Shown: positions 1-11,939 of the stretch, one piece after another
Layout: each line of letters begins with the position of its first letter
Position numbering within the stretch: the stretch's first letter is position 1
Source: Trinickia soli
Lineage (GTDB): Bacteria > Pseudomonadota > Gammaproteobacteria > Burkholderiales > Burkholderiaceae
DNA: 64,000 nucleotides
Assembly (NCBI RefSeq): GCF_002879855.1
Contig: NZ_PNYB01000014.1
Location: forward strand, 62,001 to 126,000
Direction of reading: 5' to 3'
Made by a program: the position numbers and the translations under genes
Notes under the pieces: generated by a model
What the model saw: the letters and a program-made list of their open reading frames with translations, nothing else
The model's database searches: none
Told to the model about the DNA's origin: nothing

Positions 1-342
1 TTCGAATTTCTGGAAAAAGCAGGAATGGCGCCCGGTATGACAGGCGATGCCCGACACCTGCTCGACCTTGAGCAGGACGACATCTTCGTCACAATCGAGC
101 CGCACTTCATGGACGCGCTGCACGTGGCCGGACTCTTCGCCCTTGAACCACAGACGCTGGCGCGAACGCGAGAAATAGACGGCGCGCCCCGTTTCGATCG
201 TCTTGGCGAGCGCCTCGCGGTTCATCCACGCAAACATCAGCACGTCGCCCGTCGTCGCTTCCTGCGCAATGACAGGCACGAGACCGTTCGCGTCCCATTG
301 GACTTTATCGAGCCATACTCTTTCGGCGGGAGCCGTCATCAT
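1..342 (-). CDS. hisI: Phosphoribosyl-AMP cyclohydrolase HisI (3' end cut by window edge)
   Basis: HisI opens the ring of phosphoribosyl-AMP, the third step of histidine synthesis, in the cytoplasm. The visible 114 residues contain the family's central stretch: a DVLMFAWMN segment, the [18 protein letters not shown] substrate region, an [12 protein letters not shown] segment with acidic metal ligands, and a C-x6-C pair in ACHTGRHSC that would bind zinc. The family is about 130-140 residues long, so only the C-terminus is missing. The ATG at 342 overlaps the hisF stop as ATGA, which argues for translational coupling with hisF. A second ATG follows immediately at 339. It is the last his gene visible in this minus-strand cluster. 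Confidence 0.93.
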   Translation of the reverse strand, partial: MMTAPAERVWLDKVQWDANGLVPVIAQEATTGDVLMFAWMNREALAKTIETGRAVYFSRSRQRLWFKGEESGHVQRVHEVRLDCDEDVVLLKVEQVSGIACHTGRHSCFFQKFE

Positions 343-1112
343 TGCCTCACCGAAATGCCGCGCTCGGCCATGAAGCGCTTGGCCTCGCCGACCGTATGCT
401 CGCCGTAGTGGAAAATGCTCGCGGCGAGCACGGCGTCCGCGTGGCCCTCCACGATGCCGTCGGCCAGATCCTTCAGCGAGCCGACACCGCCCGACGCAAT
501 GACGGGCACCGGCACGGCATCGGACACCGCTCGCGTCAGCGCAAGGTCGAAGCCGCTCTTCGTGCCGTCGCGATCCATGCTCGTCAACAGGATTTCGCCG
601 GCGCCGTATTCGGCCATTTGCCTGGCCCACGCTACGGCGTCAAGCCCCGTCGCCTTGCGCCCGCCGTGCGTAAACACTTCCCAGCGCGCCGGCTCGCCCT
701 CGCCGGATACGCGCTTTGCATCGATTGCGACGACGATGCACTGCGAGCCGTATTTCAGCGCGGCCTCCCGCACCAGTTCGGGGCGGGCGACCGCCGACGA
801 ATTCATGCTGATCTTGTCGGCGCCCGCGTTCAGCAGCCGCCGTACGTCGTCGACCGTGCGCACGCCGCCGCCCACCGTCAACGGAATGAATACCTGCGCC
901 GCGACCGCTTCAATGATAGGCAGAATCAGATCGCGTTGATCGGACGTGGCGGTGATGTCGAGGAAGGTCAGTTCGTCGGCGCCTTGCTCGTCGTATCGAC
1001 GCGCGATCTCGACCGGATCGCCGGCATCGCGCAGCTCGACGAAGTTGACGCCCTTGACGACGCGGCCAGCGGTCACGTCCAGACAGGGGATGATGCGTTT
1101 AGCTAGAGCCAT
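339..1112 (-). CDS. hisF: Imidazole glycerol phosphate synthase, cyclase subunit HisF
   Basis: HisF is the (beta/alpha)8-barrel cyclase that takes ammonia from HisH and converts PRFAR into imidazole glycerol phosphate and AICAR. The 257-residue product begins [13 protein letters not shown]. The two catalytic aspartates expected for the family are seen at D12 (PCLDV) and D131 (VAIDAKR), and the phosphate-binding GGGVR and ASGGVGS loops are present. The frame is open for 28 more codons upstream, but only the start at 1112 gives the canonical N-terminus. The partner hisH lies upstream in the same cluster, separated by hisA. A 171-base gap before hisF carries no gene that I can recognise. Confidence 0.96.
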   Translation of the reverse strand: MALAKRIIPCLDVTAGRVVKGVNFVELRDAGDPVEIARRYDEQGADELTFLDITATSDQRDLILPIIEAVAAQVFIPLTVGGGVRTVDDVRRLLNAGADKISMNSSAVARPELVREAALKYGSQCIVVAIDAKRVSGEGEPARWEVFTHGGRKATGLDAVAWARQMAEYGAGEILLTSMDRDGTKSGFDLALTRAVSDAVPVPVIASGGVGSLKDLADGIVEGHADAVLAASIFHYGEHTVGEAKRFMAERGISVRQ

Positions 1113-1283
1113 GATGGTGCAATTGCCGCTAAGTAAGCCGCCTGCGACTGCGCAGACGGCGTGAAGCCGTGACGGATACCGGCCCGCTGGCCGCACGGCC
1201 GACGCCGTATGCGCGAGCGGGCCGAATGCGGCCCAACCTGACCGCGGCCCGGTACACCGGGCGCGCCTTCGCCGTGGCGGAGG

Positions 1284-2036
1284 TCAGGCGTCGTCCGATT
1301 CGCGCAGCATATCGGCCCGCTTCTGCGCGGCCGCGAAATCGAGGTCGCCCGAGTAGATCGCGCGCCCGCAAATCACGCCCTCGATGCCTTCGTCTTCGAC
1401 TTCGCAGAGCGCGTCGATATCGGCCAGATTGGACAGCCCGCCGCTTGCGATCACGGGGATCTTCACGGCGCGCGCAAGCCGCACCGTCGCTTCGATATTG
1501 ATGCCCTGAAGCATGCCGTCACGGCCGATGTCGGTGTAAATGATCGACTCGCAGCCATAATCCTCGAACTTTTGGGCCAGATCGACGACCTCGTGGCCCG
1601 TGAGCTTGCTCCACCCGTCCGTGGCGACCTTCCCGTCCTTGGCGTCGAGGCCGACGATGATGTGGCCGCCGAACGCCGTGCAGGCGTCTTGCAGGAAACC
1701 CGGATTCTTCACGGCGGCCGTGCCGATGATGACGTACGACAAGCCATCGTCGAGGTAGCGCTCGATCGTTTCCAGATCGCGGATACCGCCGCCGAGCTGC
1801 ACGGGAATTTCGGTGCCGACTTCGTCGATGATGGCGCGAATCGCCTCTTCGTTCCTCGGCTTACCCGCAAAGGCGCCGTTCAAATCGACGAGGTGCAGCC
1901 GCCGGGCGCCGCGGTCGACCCAATGCCGGGCCATCGCCGCGGGATTCTCTGAAAATATCGTCGCCTGGTCCATATCGCCTTGTTTGAGGCGCACACACTG
2001 ACCGTCTTTGAGGTCGATGGCGGGAATCAGCAGCAT
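1284..2036 (-). CDS. hisA: Phosphoribosylformimino-AICAR phosphate isomerase HisA
   Basis: HisA catalyses the Amadori rearrangement of ProFAR to PRFAR, the reaction before HisHF. The 250-residue barrel starts [12 protein letters not shown] and carries the paired acid residues of the family at D8 (PAIDLK) and D131 (VGLDAKDG). The phosphate loops LGGGIRD and ASGGLSN are also present. It resembles HisF in architecture, as expected from the common origin of the two barrels. The start at 2036 is chosen over an upstream in-frame ATG because that extension has no family character. It sits between hisH and hisF on the minus strand. Confidence 0.96.
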   Translation of the reverse strand: MLLIPAIDLKDGQCVRLKQGDMDQATIFSENPAAMARHWVDRGARRLHLVDLNGAFAGKPRNEEAIRAIIDEVGTEIPVQLGGGIRDLETIERYLDDGLSYVIIGTAAVKNPGFLQDACTAFGGHIIVGLDAKDGKVATDGWSKLTGHEVVDLAQKFEDYGCESIIYTDIGRDGMLQGINIEATVRLARAVKIPVIASGGLSNLADIDALCEVEDEGIEGVICGRAIYSGDLDFAAAQKRADMLRESDDA

Positions 2037-2202
2037 AGCAATCGCGTGAAATCTGGGAGGTTGGATGTCGGCGGCCCCCCCCACTTGGGCGCAAGCATGC
2101 CCGACGTGGATGAGCCGTGTCGCTTAGTGTAGTACAACTCTTCGAGGGCTCCGCTTGCTCGCCGTCGGGTTCGGACGAAGCGTGCAGGCAGCCGCCCCAT
2201 GT

Positions 2203-2841
2203 TCATGGGTTCCAGTCGACGAAATTGCGATACACGCGCAGCCCCGACGCAGCGCTTTTTTCGGGGTGGAACTGCGTCGCAAACAGGTTTTCGCGCGCCA
2301 CGGCAGAGGTGAAGATCGCGCCGTAATCGGTTTCGCCGACCGTATGCAGCGGGTTTTCGGGAACCACATAATAGCTGTGGACGAAGTAGAAGAACGCGCC
2401 GTCCGGGACGCCGGCCCAAAGCGGGTGCGCGCGCGTCTGCCGCACGCGGTTCCAGCCCATTTGCGGCACCTTGAAACGCGAGCCGTCGTCCTGCAGCCGG
2501 CCTTCGAGCGCAAAGCGGACGACTTTGCCCGGCATGAGCCCGAGGCCCGGCGTCGAGCCTTCTTCGCTCCAGTCGAACAGCATTTGCTCGCCGACGCACA
2601 CGCCCATGAGCGGCTTGGCGCGCGACGCTTCGAGCACGGCTTCCTGCAGGCCCGATTCGCCGAGGCAGCGCATGCAGTCTGGCATCGCCCCCTGACCGGG
2701 CAAGACGACCCGATCGGCCGCACGAATGCCGTCGGGGCGGTCGACGATCGCCACGTCCACTTCGGGTGCGGCCTTCTTCAGCGCCTGGTACACCGAGCGC
2801 AGGTTGCCCATCCCGTAATCCACAATCGCAATCTTTTTCAT
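2203..2841 (-). CDS. hisH: Imidazole glycerol phosphate synthase, glutamine amidotransferase subunit HisH
   Basis: HisH hydrolyses glutamine and channels ammonia to HisF. The 212-residue class I amidotransferase has the nucleophile elbow GVCVGEQ with C82, and the rest of the triad at H192 and E194 (QFHPEKS). The N-terminal [14 protein letters not shown] is typical of the family. Most members have Leu in GVCLG where this one has Val, a conservative change. It lies between marC and hisA on the minus strand. The 166 bases between the hisH stop and the hisA start show nothing that I can support as a gene. Confidence 0.96.
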   Translation of the reverse strand: MKKIAIVDYGMGNLRSVYQALKKAAPEVDVAIVDRPDGIRAADRVVLPGQGAMPDCMRCLGESGLQEAVLEASRAKPLMGVCVGEQMLFDWSEEGSTPGLGLMPGKVVRFALEGRLQDDGSRFKVPQMGWNRVRQTRAHPLWAGVPDGAFFYFVHSYYVVPENPLHTVGETDYGAIFTSAVARENLFATQFHPEKSAASGLRVYRNFVDWNP

Positions 2842-2856
2842 CGCATGCAGCGCTTC

Positions 2857-3477
2857 TCAGCGCAAGTTAGGCAATAACGCCTTCAATCCGTCGACGATGA
2901 ACTCCACCGCCAGCGCCGACAACATCAAACCCATGAGCCGCGTGCCGATATTGATCCCCGTCTGCCCGACCCAGCGGGCGATCGGCCCCGCAAGCCGCAG
3001 CGCCCCGAAGCAGATGATCGCGATCACGAGGCCGATCGCGACGAGGCCGATCCGATCGTACCAGTGCGCGACGCTCGCCGAATAGACGATCACCGTGCTG
3101 ATCGTGCCCGGCCCCGTCAACAGCGGGATCGCGAGCGGCACGACCGCAATGCTGTTCTTCGACTCGGCTTCGTCGCGCTCCTCGGGCGTCGCGCGCGTGT
3201 TGCCGATCTGTGCATTGAGCATATTCACAGCCATCAGCAGCATGATGATGCCGCCGCCCACTTCGAGCGAACCGACCGAAATGCCGAAAAAGCTGATGAT
3301 CTGCTGACCGAGCAACGTCGTGATCGCGATCACGCAGAACACCGAGATCGAAGCGATGCGGATCGTGCGATGCCGCTCCGCGTCGGATTGCTCCGTCGTG
3401 AGGCTCAAGAAGAACGGCACCGCGCCGACCGGATTGATCAGCGCCAGCAGTGAAATGAACGATTTAAGAAGATCCAT
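2857..3477 (-). CDS. MarC family integral membrane protein
   Basis: This is a 206-residue, six-helix inner-membrane protein of the MarC (UPF0056) family, whose transport substrate is not established. Family hallmarks are the N-terminal LINPVGAVPFFLSLT segment and the central PLAIPLLTGPGTIST motif. The two halves carry the repeated NPVG / GPG pattern typical of this fold. It lies in the middle of the his cluster, only 15 bases upstream of hisH, so it is probably co-transcribed. Despite the name there is no evidence here of multiple antibiotic resistance. Nothing indicates a role in histidine synthesis. Confidence 0.88.
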   Translation of the reverse strand: MDLLKSFISLLALINPVGAVPFFLSLTTEQSDAERHRTIRIASISVFCVIAITTLLGQQIISFFGISVGSLEVGGGIIMLLMAVNMLNAQIGNTRATPEERDEAESKNSIAVVPLAIPLLTGPGTISTVIVYSASVAHWYDRIGLVAIGLVIAIICFGALRLAGPIARWVGQTGINIGTRLMGLMLSALAVEFIVDGLKALLPNLR

Positions 3478-3555
3478 CGCTAGCCGGCGCTCACGGGGAG
3501 CAGCCGGTCCGTCGGTCGAGGTCCAAACCTGCTGACAGGTAGGTCAGAGCCTTGG

Positions 3556-4143
3556 TCAGAGACTGCCCTTGGTCGACGGAATCTGCCCCGCCGCACGTTC
3601 GTCGAGCTCTACTGCCATGCGCAGCGCACGGCCGAATGCCTTGAACACCGTTTCCAGCTGATGGTGCGCGTTCAACCCGCGCAGGTTGTCGACATGCAGC
3701 GTCACGCCTGCATGGTTGACGAAGCCACGGAAAAACTCGATCGACAGATCGACATCGAACGTGCCGATCCGCGCCCGCGTAAACGGCACGTGAAATTCGA
3801 GCCCCGGCCGCCCCGAGAAATCGATGACGACGCGCGAAAGCGCCTCGTCGAGCGGTACATAGGCGTGACCGTAACGGCGGATGCCCTTCTTGTCGCCGAT
3901 AGCCTTGGCCACGGCCATCCCGAGTGTGATGCCCGTATCCTCGACCGTATGGTGGTCGTCGATATGGAGGTCGCCTTGCGCCTCGATGTCCAGGTCGATC
4001 AGGCCATGACGGGCGATCTGATCGAGCATGTGGTCGAGAAACGGCACGCCGGTGGCCAGCGTCTGCTTGCCCGTGCCGTCCAGATTGATCTTCACACGGA
4101 TCTTCGTTTCGCTGGTATCGCGAAACACTTCCGCTACGCGCAT
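3556..4143 (-). CDS. hisB: Imidazoleglycerol-phosphate dehydratase HisB
   Basis: HisB removes water from imidazole glycerol phosphate using a di-manganese site. This 195-residue protein is the monofunctional form without the phosphatase domain found in enterobacterial HisB. The metal-binding histidine clusters are clear: [25 protein letters not shown] and NAHHQLE. The ATG at 4143 is preferred to a GTG at 4161 in the same frame because it has a GAGG ribosome-binding site six bases upstream and gives the normal [10 protein letters not shown] start. It follows hisC by 19 bases. Histidinol-phosphate phosphatase must be encoded elsewhere. Confidence 0.96.
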   Translation of the reverse strand: MRVAEVFRDTSETKIRVKINLDGTGKQTLATGVPFLDHMLDQIARHGLIDLDIEAQGDLHIDDHHTVEDTGITLGMAVAKAIGDKKGIRRYGHAYVPLDEALSRVVIDFSGRPGLEFHVPFTRARIGTFDVDLSIEFFRGFVNHAGVTLHVDNLRGLNAHHQLETVFKAFGRALRMAVELDERAAGQIPSTKGSL

Positions 4144-4162
4144 GGAAAACCTCGAAGTCACT

Positions 4163-5239
4163 TTATTTCAGCGCGCGCTCTAGCGCCGCCAGCATTTGTG
4201 CGTTTTCAATGGGCGCACCCACCGTCAAACGCAAACAATTGGCCAACAATGGGTGCATTTTACCCACGTTTTTGACCAAAACCTTCGCATTCAGCAGCGC
4301 ATCGAACGCGGCATCGGCGTCCGGCACCCGAACGAGCAGGAAATTGGCTGCGCTCGGAAACACCGTCGCGCCCGGCAGCGCGGCCAGCGCAGCCGATAAT
4401 TTCCCGCGCTCCGCACGCAGTTCCGCGGCCTGCGCTTCGAGCACGTCGACGTGATCGAGCATGAATTCGGCCGCCGCCTGCGTCAGTACATTGACGTTGT
4501 AGGGCGGACGCACTTTGTCGAATTCCTTGAGCCAGACGGGCGGCCCGGCCAGGTAGCCGAGCCGGATTCCGGCGAGGCCCAGCTTCGATACCGTCCGCAT
4601 GACGACGACGTTGTCGTAGTCGAGCACGCGGCCGATCCAGCTCTTTTGCGCGAACGGCTGATAGGCTTCGTCGATGACGACCAAGCTGCCCTTCGCGCCC
4701 GCGATGATGCGTTCGATGTCGGCATCGGGGTACAGCGTGCCCGTCGGATTGTTCGGGTAGGCCAGGTAGATGACGGCCGGCTTGTGTTCAGCGATCGCGG
4801 CCAACATGGCATCGACGTCGAGCGTCAGATCCGCGCGGTGCGGCACGCCGACGAACGCGAGTTGGGCGAGCTTCGCCGACATCTGGTACATGACGAAGCC
4901 CGGCACCGGCGCAAGCAGCTTCGCGCCCGGCTTCGCACACGCGATGGCGATCATGCTGATGATCTCGTCGGAGCCGTTGCCGAGCAGCAACTCGGCGCCC
5001 GCCGGCACGCCCATCACCTGCTTGAGCTTGTCCACGAGCACAGCGGGCCGCGGCTCGGGGTAACGGTTCAACGCAACGCCGGCCAATACCTCGCCCAGCT
5101 CGGCAGCAAGCGCCGCGGGCAGCGGGAACGGGTTCTCCATCGCATCGAGCTTCACGAAGCCCTTTGCGTCGGCTACGGCGTAGGTCGTCATCGACAGCAC
5201 GTCGGGACGAATGATGTCTTCGGGTCGGGTCGTCGTCAT
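4163..5239 (-). CDS. hisC: Histidinol-phosphate aminotransferase HisC
   Basis: HisC is a fold-type I PLP enzyme that transaminates imidazole acetol phosphate with glutamate. The 358-residue protein shows the substrate-binding YPEPRP segment, a GNGSDE motif, the YPNNPTGT loop, the VIDEAYQPF aspartate that contacts PLP, and the Schiff-base lysine K219 in [15 protein letters not shown]. The frame stays open far upstream inside hisD, but the start at 5239 gives the normal [15 protein letters not shown]-terminus and lies two bases after the hisD stop. Tight spacing with hisD and hisB indicates one transcript. Confidence 0.96.
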   Translation of the reverse strand: MTTTRPEDIIRPDVLSMTTYAVADAKGFVKLDAMENPFPLPAALAAELGEVLAGVALNRYPEPRPAVLVDKLKQVMGVPAGAELLLGNGSDEIISMIAIACAKPGAKLLAPVPGFVMYQMSAKLAQLAFVGVPHRADLTLDVDAMLAAIAEHKPAVIYLAYPNNPTGTLYPDADIERIIAGAKGSLVVIDEAYQPFAQKSWIGRVLDYDNVVVMRTVSKLGLAGIRLGYLAGPPVWLKEFDKVRPPYNVNVLTQAAAEFMLDHVDVLEAQAAELRAERGKLSAALAALPGATVFPSAANFLLVRVPDADAAFDALLNAKVLVKNVGKMHPLLANCLRLTVGAPIENAQMLAALERALK

Positions 5240-5241
5240 GG

Positions 5242-6564
5242 TCAACCGCCTTGCTTCATCCGGTATTCGGCGCTGCGCGCGTGCGCCGGGAGGCCTTCGC
5301 CGTAGGCGAGTTCGGCCGCGATCTCGCCGAGCGTTTGCGCGCCCTCGGCGCTGACTTCGATCACGCTCGAACGCTTGAAGAAATCGTACACGCCCAGCGG
5401 CGACGAGAACCGCGCCGTGCGGGAGGTCGGCAACACGTGGTTGGGCCCGGCGCAGTAGTCGCCGAGGCTCTCGCTCGTGTAGCGGCCCAGGAAGATCGCG
5501 CCCGCATGGCGGATTTCCTTCGCCCACTGATGCGGATCGAGCGCCGAAATTTCGAGGTGCTCGGGCGCGATCTGATTCGCGATCGCGCAGGCCTCGCTCA
5601 TATCGCGCACTTTGATGAGCGCGCCCCGGTCGACGAGCGAGCGTTCGATCACGTCGCGGCGCGGCATCGTCGGCAACAATTCGGCGATCGCCTCTTCGAC
5701 ACGCGTGATAAAGGCCTGATCGGGGCACAGCAGAATCGATTGGGCCAGCTCGTCGTGCTCGGCCTGCGAGAACAGGTCCATCGCGACCCAGCGCGGGTCG
5801 GTCGTACCGTCGCAGAGCACGAGGATCTCGGACGGCCCGGCGATCATGTCGATGCCGACGGTGCCGAACACGCGCCGCTTGGCCGCCGCCACGTAGGCGT
5901 TGCCGGGGCCGCAAATCTTGTCGACGGCCGGCAGGGTTTGCGTGCCGTAGGCCAGCGCGGCCACCGCCTGCGCGCCGCCGATCGTGAACACGCGATCGAC
6001 GCCGCCGAGCAGCGCCGCCGCGAGCACGAGCGGGTTACGCACGCCGTCCGGCGTCGGCACGACCATCACGATCTCGCGCACGCCCGCCACCCGCGCGGGA
6101 ATGGCGTTCATCAGCACGGACGACGGATACGCCGCCTTGCCGCCCGGCACGTAGATGCCGGCGCGATCGAGCGGCGTCACTTTCTGGCCGAGCACCGTGC
6201 CGTCGGCTTCCGTGTATTGCCAGCTATGGCTGCCGCATTCGATCTTTTGCTTCTCGTGATAAGCGCGCACGCGCGCAGCCGCCGCTTCGAGCGCGGCGCG
6301 GCGCTTCGGCTCGAGCCCTTCCAATGCGGCTTCGAGCTCGCTCGTCGGCAACTCGAGCGCAGCCACGCTGTCGGCCGACAGGCGGTCGAAGCGGTTCGTG
6401 TATTCGAGGACGGCCGCGTCGCCGCGCGCTTTCACGTCGGCCAGAATCTGCGCCACCGCGCGCTCGATCGCTTCATCCTCGCTCGCCTCGAAGGCGAGCA
6501 CGCCGGCGAGCGCCGCGGCGAAGCCGGCGTCGCTCGAATCGAATTTGCGAATCGTAAGTGCCAT
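5242..6564 (-). CDS. hisD: Histidinol dehydrogenase HisD
   Basis: HisD carries out the last two steps, oxidising L-histidinol to histidine with two NAD+ per turnover. It is 440 residues long, the usual size. Visible motifs are [15 protein letters not shown], the [12 protein letters not shown] segment, the [10 protein letters not shown] loop, the zinc-site [10 protein letters not shown] motif and the catalytic APEHLEI pair. The [11 protein letters not shown] segment near the C-terminus is also diagnostic. It is followed after two bases by hisC and preceded by hisG, 37 bases away, within the minus-strand his cluster. Confidence 0.97.
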   Translation of the reverse strand: MALTIRKFDSSDAGFAAALAGVLAFEASEDEAIERAVAQILADVKARGDAAVLEYTNRFDRLSADSVAALELPTSELEAALEGLEPKRRAALEAAAARVRAYHEKQKIECGSHSWQYTEADGTVLGQKVTPLDRAGIYVPGGKAAYPSSVLMNAIPARVAGVREIVMVVPTPDGVRNPLVLAAALLGGVDRVFTIGGAQAVAALAYGTQTLPAVDKICGPGNAYVAAAKRRVFGTVGIDMIAGPSEILVLCDGTTDPRWVAMDLFSQAEHDELAQSILLCPDQAFITRVEEAIAELLPTMPRRDVIERSLVDRGALIKVRDMSEACAIANQIAPEHLEISALDPHQWAKEIRHAGAIFLGRYTSESLGDYCAGPNHVLPTSRTARFSSPLGVYDFFKRSSVIEVSAEGAQTLGEIAAELAYGEGLPAHARSAEYRMKQGG

Positions 6565-6601
6565 GCTGGTATCCGTTTCGGTAATGCGCGTCGCGCGCGC
6601 C

Positions 6602-8631
<2,030 letters not shown>

Positions 8632-8874
8632 TTATCCGTTCGTCTGCCATTCCGACGGCGTGAGCGTCTTCATGCTCAGCGCGTGGATTTCCTGGCGCAT
8701 ACGCTCGCCGAGCGCCGCATAGACGAGCTGATGCCGCTGGATCAGGCGCTTGCCTTCGAAGGCATCGGAAACGATCGTCGCAAAAAAATGCTGGCCGTCG
8801 CCTTCGACTTCGAGATGCCGGCAGGCAAGACCGGCTTCGATGTATTGCTTGACCTGGTCGGGGGTCGGCAACAT
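8632..8874 (-). CDS. ibaG: BolA/IbaG-family protein
   Basis: This is an 80-residue member of the BolA family with the class II KH-like fold and the C-terminal [13 protein letters not shown] helix characteristic of it. Family members partner monothiol glutaredoxins in iron-sulfur and stress functions; the position directly upstream of murA matches E. coli ibaG (yrbA), which is why I prefer IbaG to BolA. It is separated from murA by 15 bases and from the ABC exporter by 22 bases, suggesting one transcript. The symbol rests on synteny rather than on sequence alone. Confidence 0.85.
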   Translation of the reverse strand: MLPTPDQVKQYIEAGLACRHLEVEGDGQHFFATIVSDAFEGKRLIQRHQLVYAALGERMRQEIHALSMKTLTPSEWQTNG

Positions 8875-8896
8875 GGTGAACGCTCCTTCTTCCGAT

Positions 8897-9652
8897 TCAA
8901 TAACGCAACTTGTAGCCGGACGCGAGCAAACGCATCGCGAGCGCGGCGATCAGCGCGAAAAATCCGCCGACGACAACGAGACTTGCGAGCGGGTTGATAT
9001 CGGACACGCCGAAAAACCCGTAGCGAAAGCCGTCGATCATGTAGAAAAACGGGTTAAGCCGCGACACATTACGCCAGACGTCAGGCAGCGTATGCGTCGA
9101 ATAGAACACGCCCGAGAGGAACGTGAGCGGCATGATCAGGAAATTCTGAAATGCCGCGAGTTGATCGAACTTCTCGGCCCAGATGCCCGCGATGAGCCCG
9201 AGCGTGCCCAGAATGGCGGAGCCCAGTACCGCGAACACGATGATGTAAAGCGGTGCGGCGAACCCGAGCGGAATGAACCAGATCGTCACGATCAACACGC
9301 CGGCGCCGACGGCGAGCCCTCGCACGACTGCCGCGAGCACGTAGGCGCCGTACATTTCCCAGTACGTGAGCGGCGGCAGCAGGACGAACACGAGATTGCC
9401 CGTGATCTTCGACTGGATCAGCGAGGACGAGCTGTTCGCAAACGCGTTTTGCAGCACGCTCATCATCACGAGCCCCGGAATGAGGAAGCTCGTGTACTCG
9501 ACGCCTGGATAGACTTCGACGTGCCCGCGCAGCGCGTGCCCGAAAATCGTCAAATAAAGGAGCGCCGTGATGACAGGCGCGAGCACCGTTTGGAACGCCA
9601 CCTTCCAAAAGCGCAGGATCTCTTTGTAGAACAGCGTGCGAAAGCCCGTCAT
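8897..9652 (-). CDS. ABC-2 type transporter, permease subunit (YadH-like)
   Basis: This is a 251-residue polytopic inner-membrane protein of the ABC-2 permease family. It starts MTGFRTLFYKEILRFWKV and has about six hydrophobic helices. The diagnostic segment FLSGVFYSTHTLPDVWR precedes LNPFFYMIDGFRYGFFG. Its start overlaps the stop of the upstream ATPase gene by four bases, so the two proteins form one exporter. The pair resembles E. coli YadG/YadH, whose substrate is not firmly known. Location beside the mla operon suggests an envelope role but does not show one. Confidence 0.88.
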   Translation of the reverse strand: MTGFRTLFYKEILRFWKVAFQTVLAPVITALLYLTIFGHALRGHVEVYPGVEYTSFLIPGLVMMSVLQNAFANSSSSLIQSKITGNLVFVLLPPLTYWEMYGAYVLAAVVRGLAVGAGVLIVTIWFIPLGFAAPLYIIVFAVLGSAILGTLGLIAGIWAEKFDQLAAFQNFLIMPLTFLSGVFYSTHTLPDVWRNVSRLNPFFYMIDGFRYGFFGVSDINPLASLVVVGGFFALIAALAMRLLASGYKLRY

Positions 9653-10575
9653 GCCAGCCCCTCGACGAGTTCGGGCGCATTCATCAATTGGACGAAGACG
9701 TCTTCCAGGTCAGCCTTGCGCACGTCGATTTCGTCGAACGTGCAACCCGCCGCCCGGCATTGCGACAAAATCCGCTCGACGTCGTCATAGCTCGCCAAAC
9801 GCAACAGATGCTGACGCGAGCCGGGCGCAGCCGGATCGATTTCGAGCGCCCGCAGCTCCGTGGGCAGCACGCCCTCGGCCAGACGCACAAAGAGTTGCAT
9901 ACCGGAGAAGCGTTGCAGCAACGCACTCGTCCGATCGAGCGCGACCACCTCCCCGCGTCGGAGCATCGCAATCCGGTCGCAGAGCGATTCGGCTTCTTCG
10001 AGGTAGTGTGTGGTCAGCACGATCGTGTGGCCTTCACGGTTCAGTCGGGAGATGAATTTCCACAGCGTTTGACGCAACTCCACATCCACGCCGGCCGTCG
10101 GCTCGTCGAGCACGATCACGGGAGGGCGATGCACGAGCGCCTGCGCCACGAGCACGCGCCGCTTCATCCCGCCCGACAGCGCGCGCATGTTCGCATCGGC
10201 CTTTTCGGTCAGATCGAGGTTTGCCATCACTTCGTCGATCCAATCGTCGTTGTGATGGAGCCCGTAATAGCCCGACTGGATGCGCAGCGTTTCGCGCACG
10301 GTGAAGAAGGGATCGAATACGAGCTCTTGCGGCACGACGCCCAGCGCGCGCCGCGCCTGCCGGAAATCGGCGACGACATCGTGCCCGAGGACCGATACGC
10401 TGCCTTCATCGGCGCGCGCAAGCCCCGCAAGAATGCTGATGAGAGTGGTCTTGCCGGCGCCATTGGGGCCGAGCAGACCGAAAAATTCACCTTCCTCGAC
10501 TGTCAAGCTGACGCCTTTGAGCGCTTGTAGCGCCTTATAGCGCTTCTTGACGTTGCGGATCTCTATCGCTGACAT
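9649..10575 (-). CDS. ABC-2 type transporter, ATP-binding subunit (YadG-like)
   Basis: This 308-residue ATPase drives the permease encoded just downstream. It has a Walker A motif GPNGAGKTT near residue 37, the ABC signature LSGGMKRR, a Walker B VIVLDEPTAGVD and the switch histidine in TTHYLEEAE. The order DEPTAGVD followed by ELRQTLW is typical of the DrrA/YadG subgroup. It has a long C-terminal extension ending with ADLEDVFVQL, another mark of that group. The start at 10575 follows a 283-base gap after mlaB, which contains a TATAAT-like element at 10769-10774 that could be its promoter. Confidence 0.9.
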   Translation of the reverse strand: MSAIEIRNVKKRYKALQALKGVSLTVEEGEFFGLLGPNGAGKTTLISILAGLARADEGSVSVLGHDVVADFRQARRALGVVPQELVFDPFFTVRETLRIQSGYYGLHHNDDWIDEVMANLDLTEKADANMRALSGGMKRRVLVAQALVHRPPVIVLDEPTAGVDVELRQTLWKFISRLNREGHTIVLTTHYLEEAESLCDRIAMLRRGEVVALDRTSALLQRFSGMQLFVRLAEGVLPTELRALEIDPAAPGSRQHLLRLASYDDVERILSQCRAAGCTFDEIDVRKADLEDVFVQLMNAPELVEGLA

Positions 10576-10768
10576 GAGTGTGCGCGGCCTTCACGACGGC
10601 GCGCCTTTGTTTAGACGTGATTCGCGTCCGCCTCGGACACGGGAGGGCTTGGGCGCGACTGCGGCAGCGCGGCGGCACCGCTGTGGGGCGCCGCTATTGA
10701 CCCCGCTGTGGACTCGCCACACGCACCGACGGCAAAACCCGTATGCCGGCCGCCCGGAAAAACGGTTG

Positions 10769-10774
10769 ATTATA
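10769..10774 (-). promoter_or_regulatory. Candidate -10 element upstream of the ABC-2 exporter genes
   Basis: The minus strand reads TATAAT here, 194 bases upstream of the ABC-2 ATPase start, in the gap after mlaB. I see no good -35 at normal spacing, so this is weak evidence for a promoter feeding the exporter, ibaG, murA and his genes. A 7-bp hairpin (10829-10846) lies upstream but lacks a U tract, so I do not call it a terminator. Confidence 0.3.
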
Positions 10775-10858
10775 GGCTAAGTCGGACTTCTCCACCCTGC
10801 GCCGCGAGCGGCGGGCCGGAGCGGCGCAGCGGCTCACCCGAGCCGCCGGCGGGAGGGC

Positions 10859-11170
10859 TCAGAGCGGCGCGACCGCCGCAGCTGGGGAGGAATGCGGCGC
10901 CGCGAACAGGGCGTCGATGCCATAGACCTGCGCGAGGCTCGCAAGGCCGGCCGGCACGTTCTCGATGCGAAGCGTGACGCCGCGCGCCTCGCCAGCGCGA
11001 CGCCATGCCAGCAATACAGCGAGCGCAGACGAATCGAACTGCTTCAGCTCGGCGCAATCGATCACCGTCGCCCCGGCCTCGATCCGAGCCAAACCGGCCG
11101 CGAGCGCGGGGGTCGCGCTCGCGTGCGTGAGCGTTGCGCCCGTGGCGAAACGGCTCGTGTCCGTGCTCAT
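10859..11170 (-). CDS. mlaB: STAS-domain protein MlaB
   Basis: MlaB is the small cytoplasmic STAS subunit that binds and stabilises the MlaF ATPase in the MlaFEDB phospholipid transporter. The 103-residue product starts MSTDTSRFATG. It contains the STAS core, with IDCAELKQFDSSALAVLLAW, where the serine after Asp occupies the conserved position at the start of the helix. The start at 11170 overlaps the mlaC stop as ATGA. The frame is open further upstream, but that extension lies wholly in mlaC. It is the last mla gene of the operon. Confidence 0.85.
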   Translation of the reverse strand: MSTDTSRFATGATLTHASATPALAAGLARIEAGATVIDCAELKQFDSSALAVLLAWRRAGEARGVTLRIENVPAGLASLAQVYGIDALFAAPHSSPAAAVAPL

Positions 11171-11805
11171 GACGGCTGCTTGCCTGCGGCGAGCTGCTCG
11201 TTGCGCTGCGTCAGGAACTGCAGCAGGCCATCGACGCCGCCCTGGTTGATCTTTTCCGTGAACTGCTGCTGATACGCCTGGATGAGCCACGCACCGGCAA
11301 CGTTCAGGTCATAGACCCGCCAGCCTTGCGCAGTCTTGTACAGACGATAGTCGAGTTCGACGGGCTGGCCGTTGTTCATGACCGTCGAGCGGACCACGAC
11401 GTCGGTCGCACCGGGGTCGGCCCGGAACGGCTTGAATTGCACCGTCTGGTCGCGCACTTGCGAGAGCGCCCCCGAATAGGTGCGGATCAACAGCATCTTG
11501 AACTGCTCGACCATCTGATCCTGCTGCTGCGGCGTGGCCGTACGCCAGGCGCGGCCCATCGCCAGCTGCGTCGTGCGGCGGAAATCGGTGTACGGCAGGA
11601 TCTTCTGGTTCACGACCTGCGTGATCTTGTTGATGTCGCCGCTCTTGATGCTCGAATCGCTTTTGATCTGATCGAGCACCTGTCCGGTCACGGTCTTGAT
11701 CATGCCGTCGGGCGAATTCGTATCGACGGCTTGTGCGAAACCGCTGCTACTGAACGAAAACAAAGCGGAGAACAGCGCTACCCAGAAAAATTTCTTCATC
11801 ATCAT
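11167..11805 (-). CDS. mlaC: Periplasmic phospholipid carrier MlaC
   Basis: MlaC shuttles phospholipid through the periplasm between the MlaA complex and MlaFEDB. The product of about 212 residues starts with two to three adjacent methionines and a signal peptide, KKFFWVALFSALFSFSSSGFAQA, followed by the mature domain with SPDGMIKTVTGQVLDQI and ILPYTDFRRTTQLAMGR. The latter segment is characteristic of the Tol_Tol_Ttg2 (MlaC) family. An AGGA sequence lies five bases before the first of the three ATGs at 11805. It is followed, with a four-base overlap, by mlaB. Confidence 0.93.
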   Translation of the reverse strand: MMMKKFFWVALFSALFSFSSSGFAQAVDTNSPDGMIKTVTGQVLDQIKSDSSIKSGDINKITQVVNQKILPYTDFRRTTQLAMGRAWRTATPQQQDQMVEQFKMLLIRTYSGALSQVRDQTVQFKPFRADPGATDVVVRSTVMNNGQPVELDYRLYKTAQGWRVYDLNVAGAWLIQAYQQQFTEKINQGGVDGLLQFLTQRNEQLAAGKQPS

Positions 11806-11939
11806 ATCGATCCTTATGTTTCGAGGAACCGGAGTTCGAGCACACCATGCCATGCAAGTTCGAGGCCGGTCCAGCGCAGCGCGGCAACAGTCGTTTCGAA
11901 TCGTTACTGCTGCCCGTTCTGGTTGGCATCGTCCCCCGC

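Noticed and set aside
342-1106. Long plus-strand open frame opposite hisF
   Set aside because: It is antisense to a certain gene and its translation is rich in Arg, His and Asp without family character, as expected of a shadow in high-GC DNA. The same holds for the long plus-strand frames opposite gltB, hisD and gltD.
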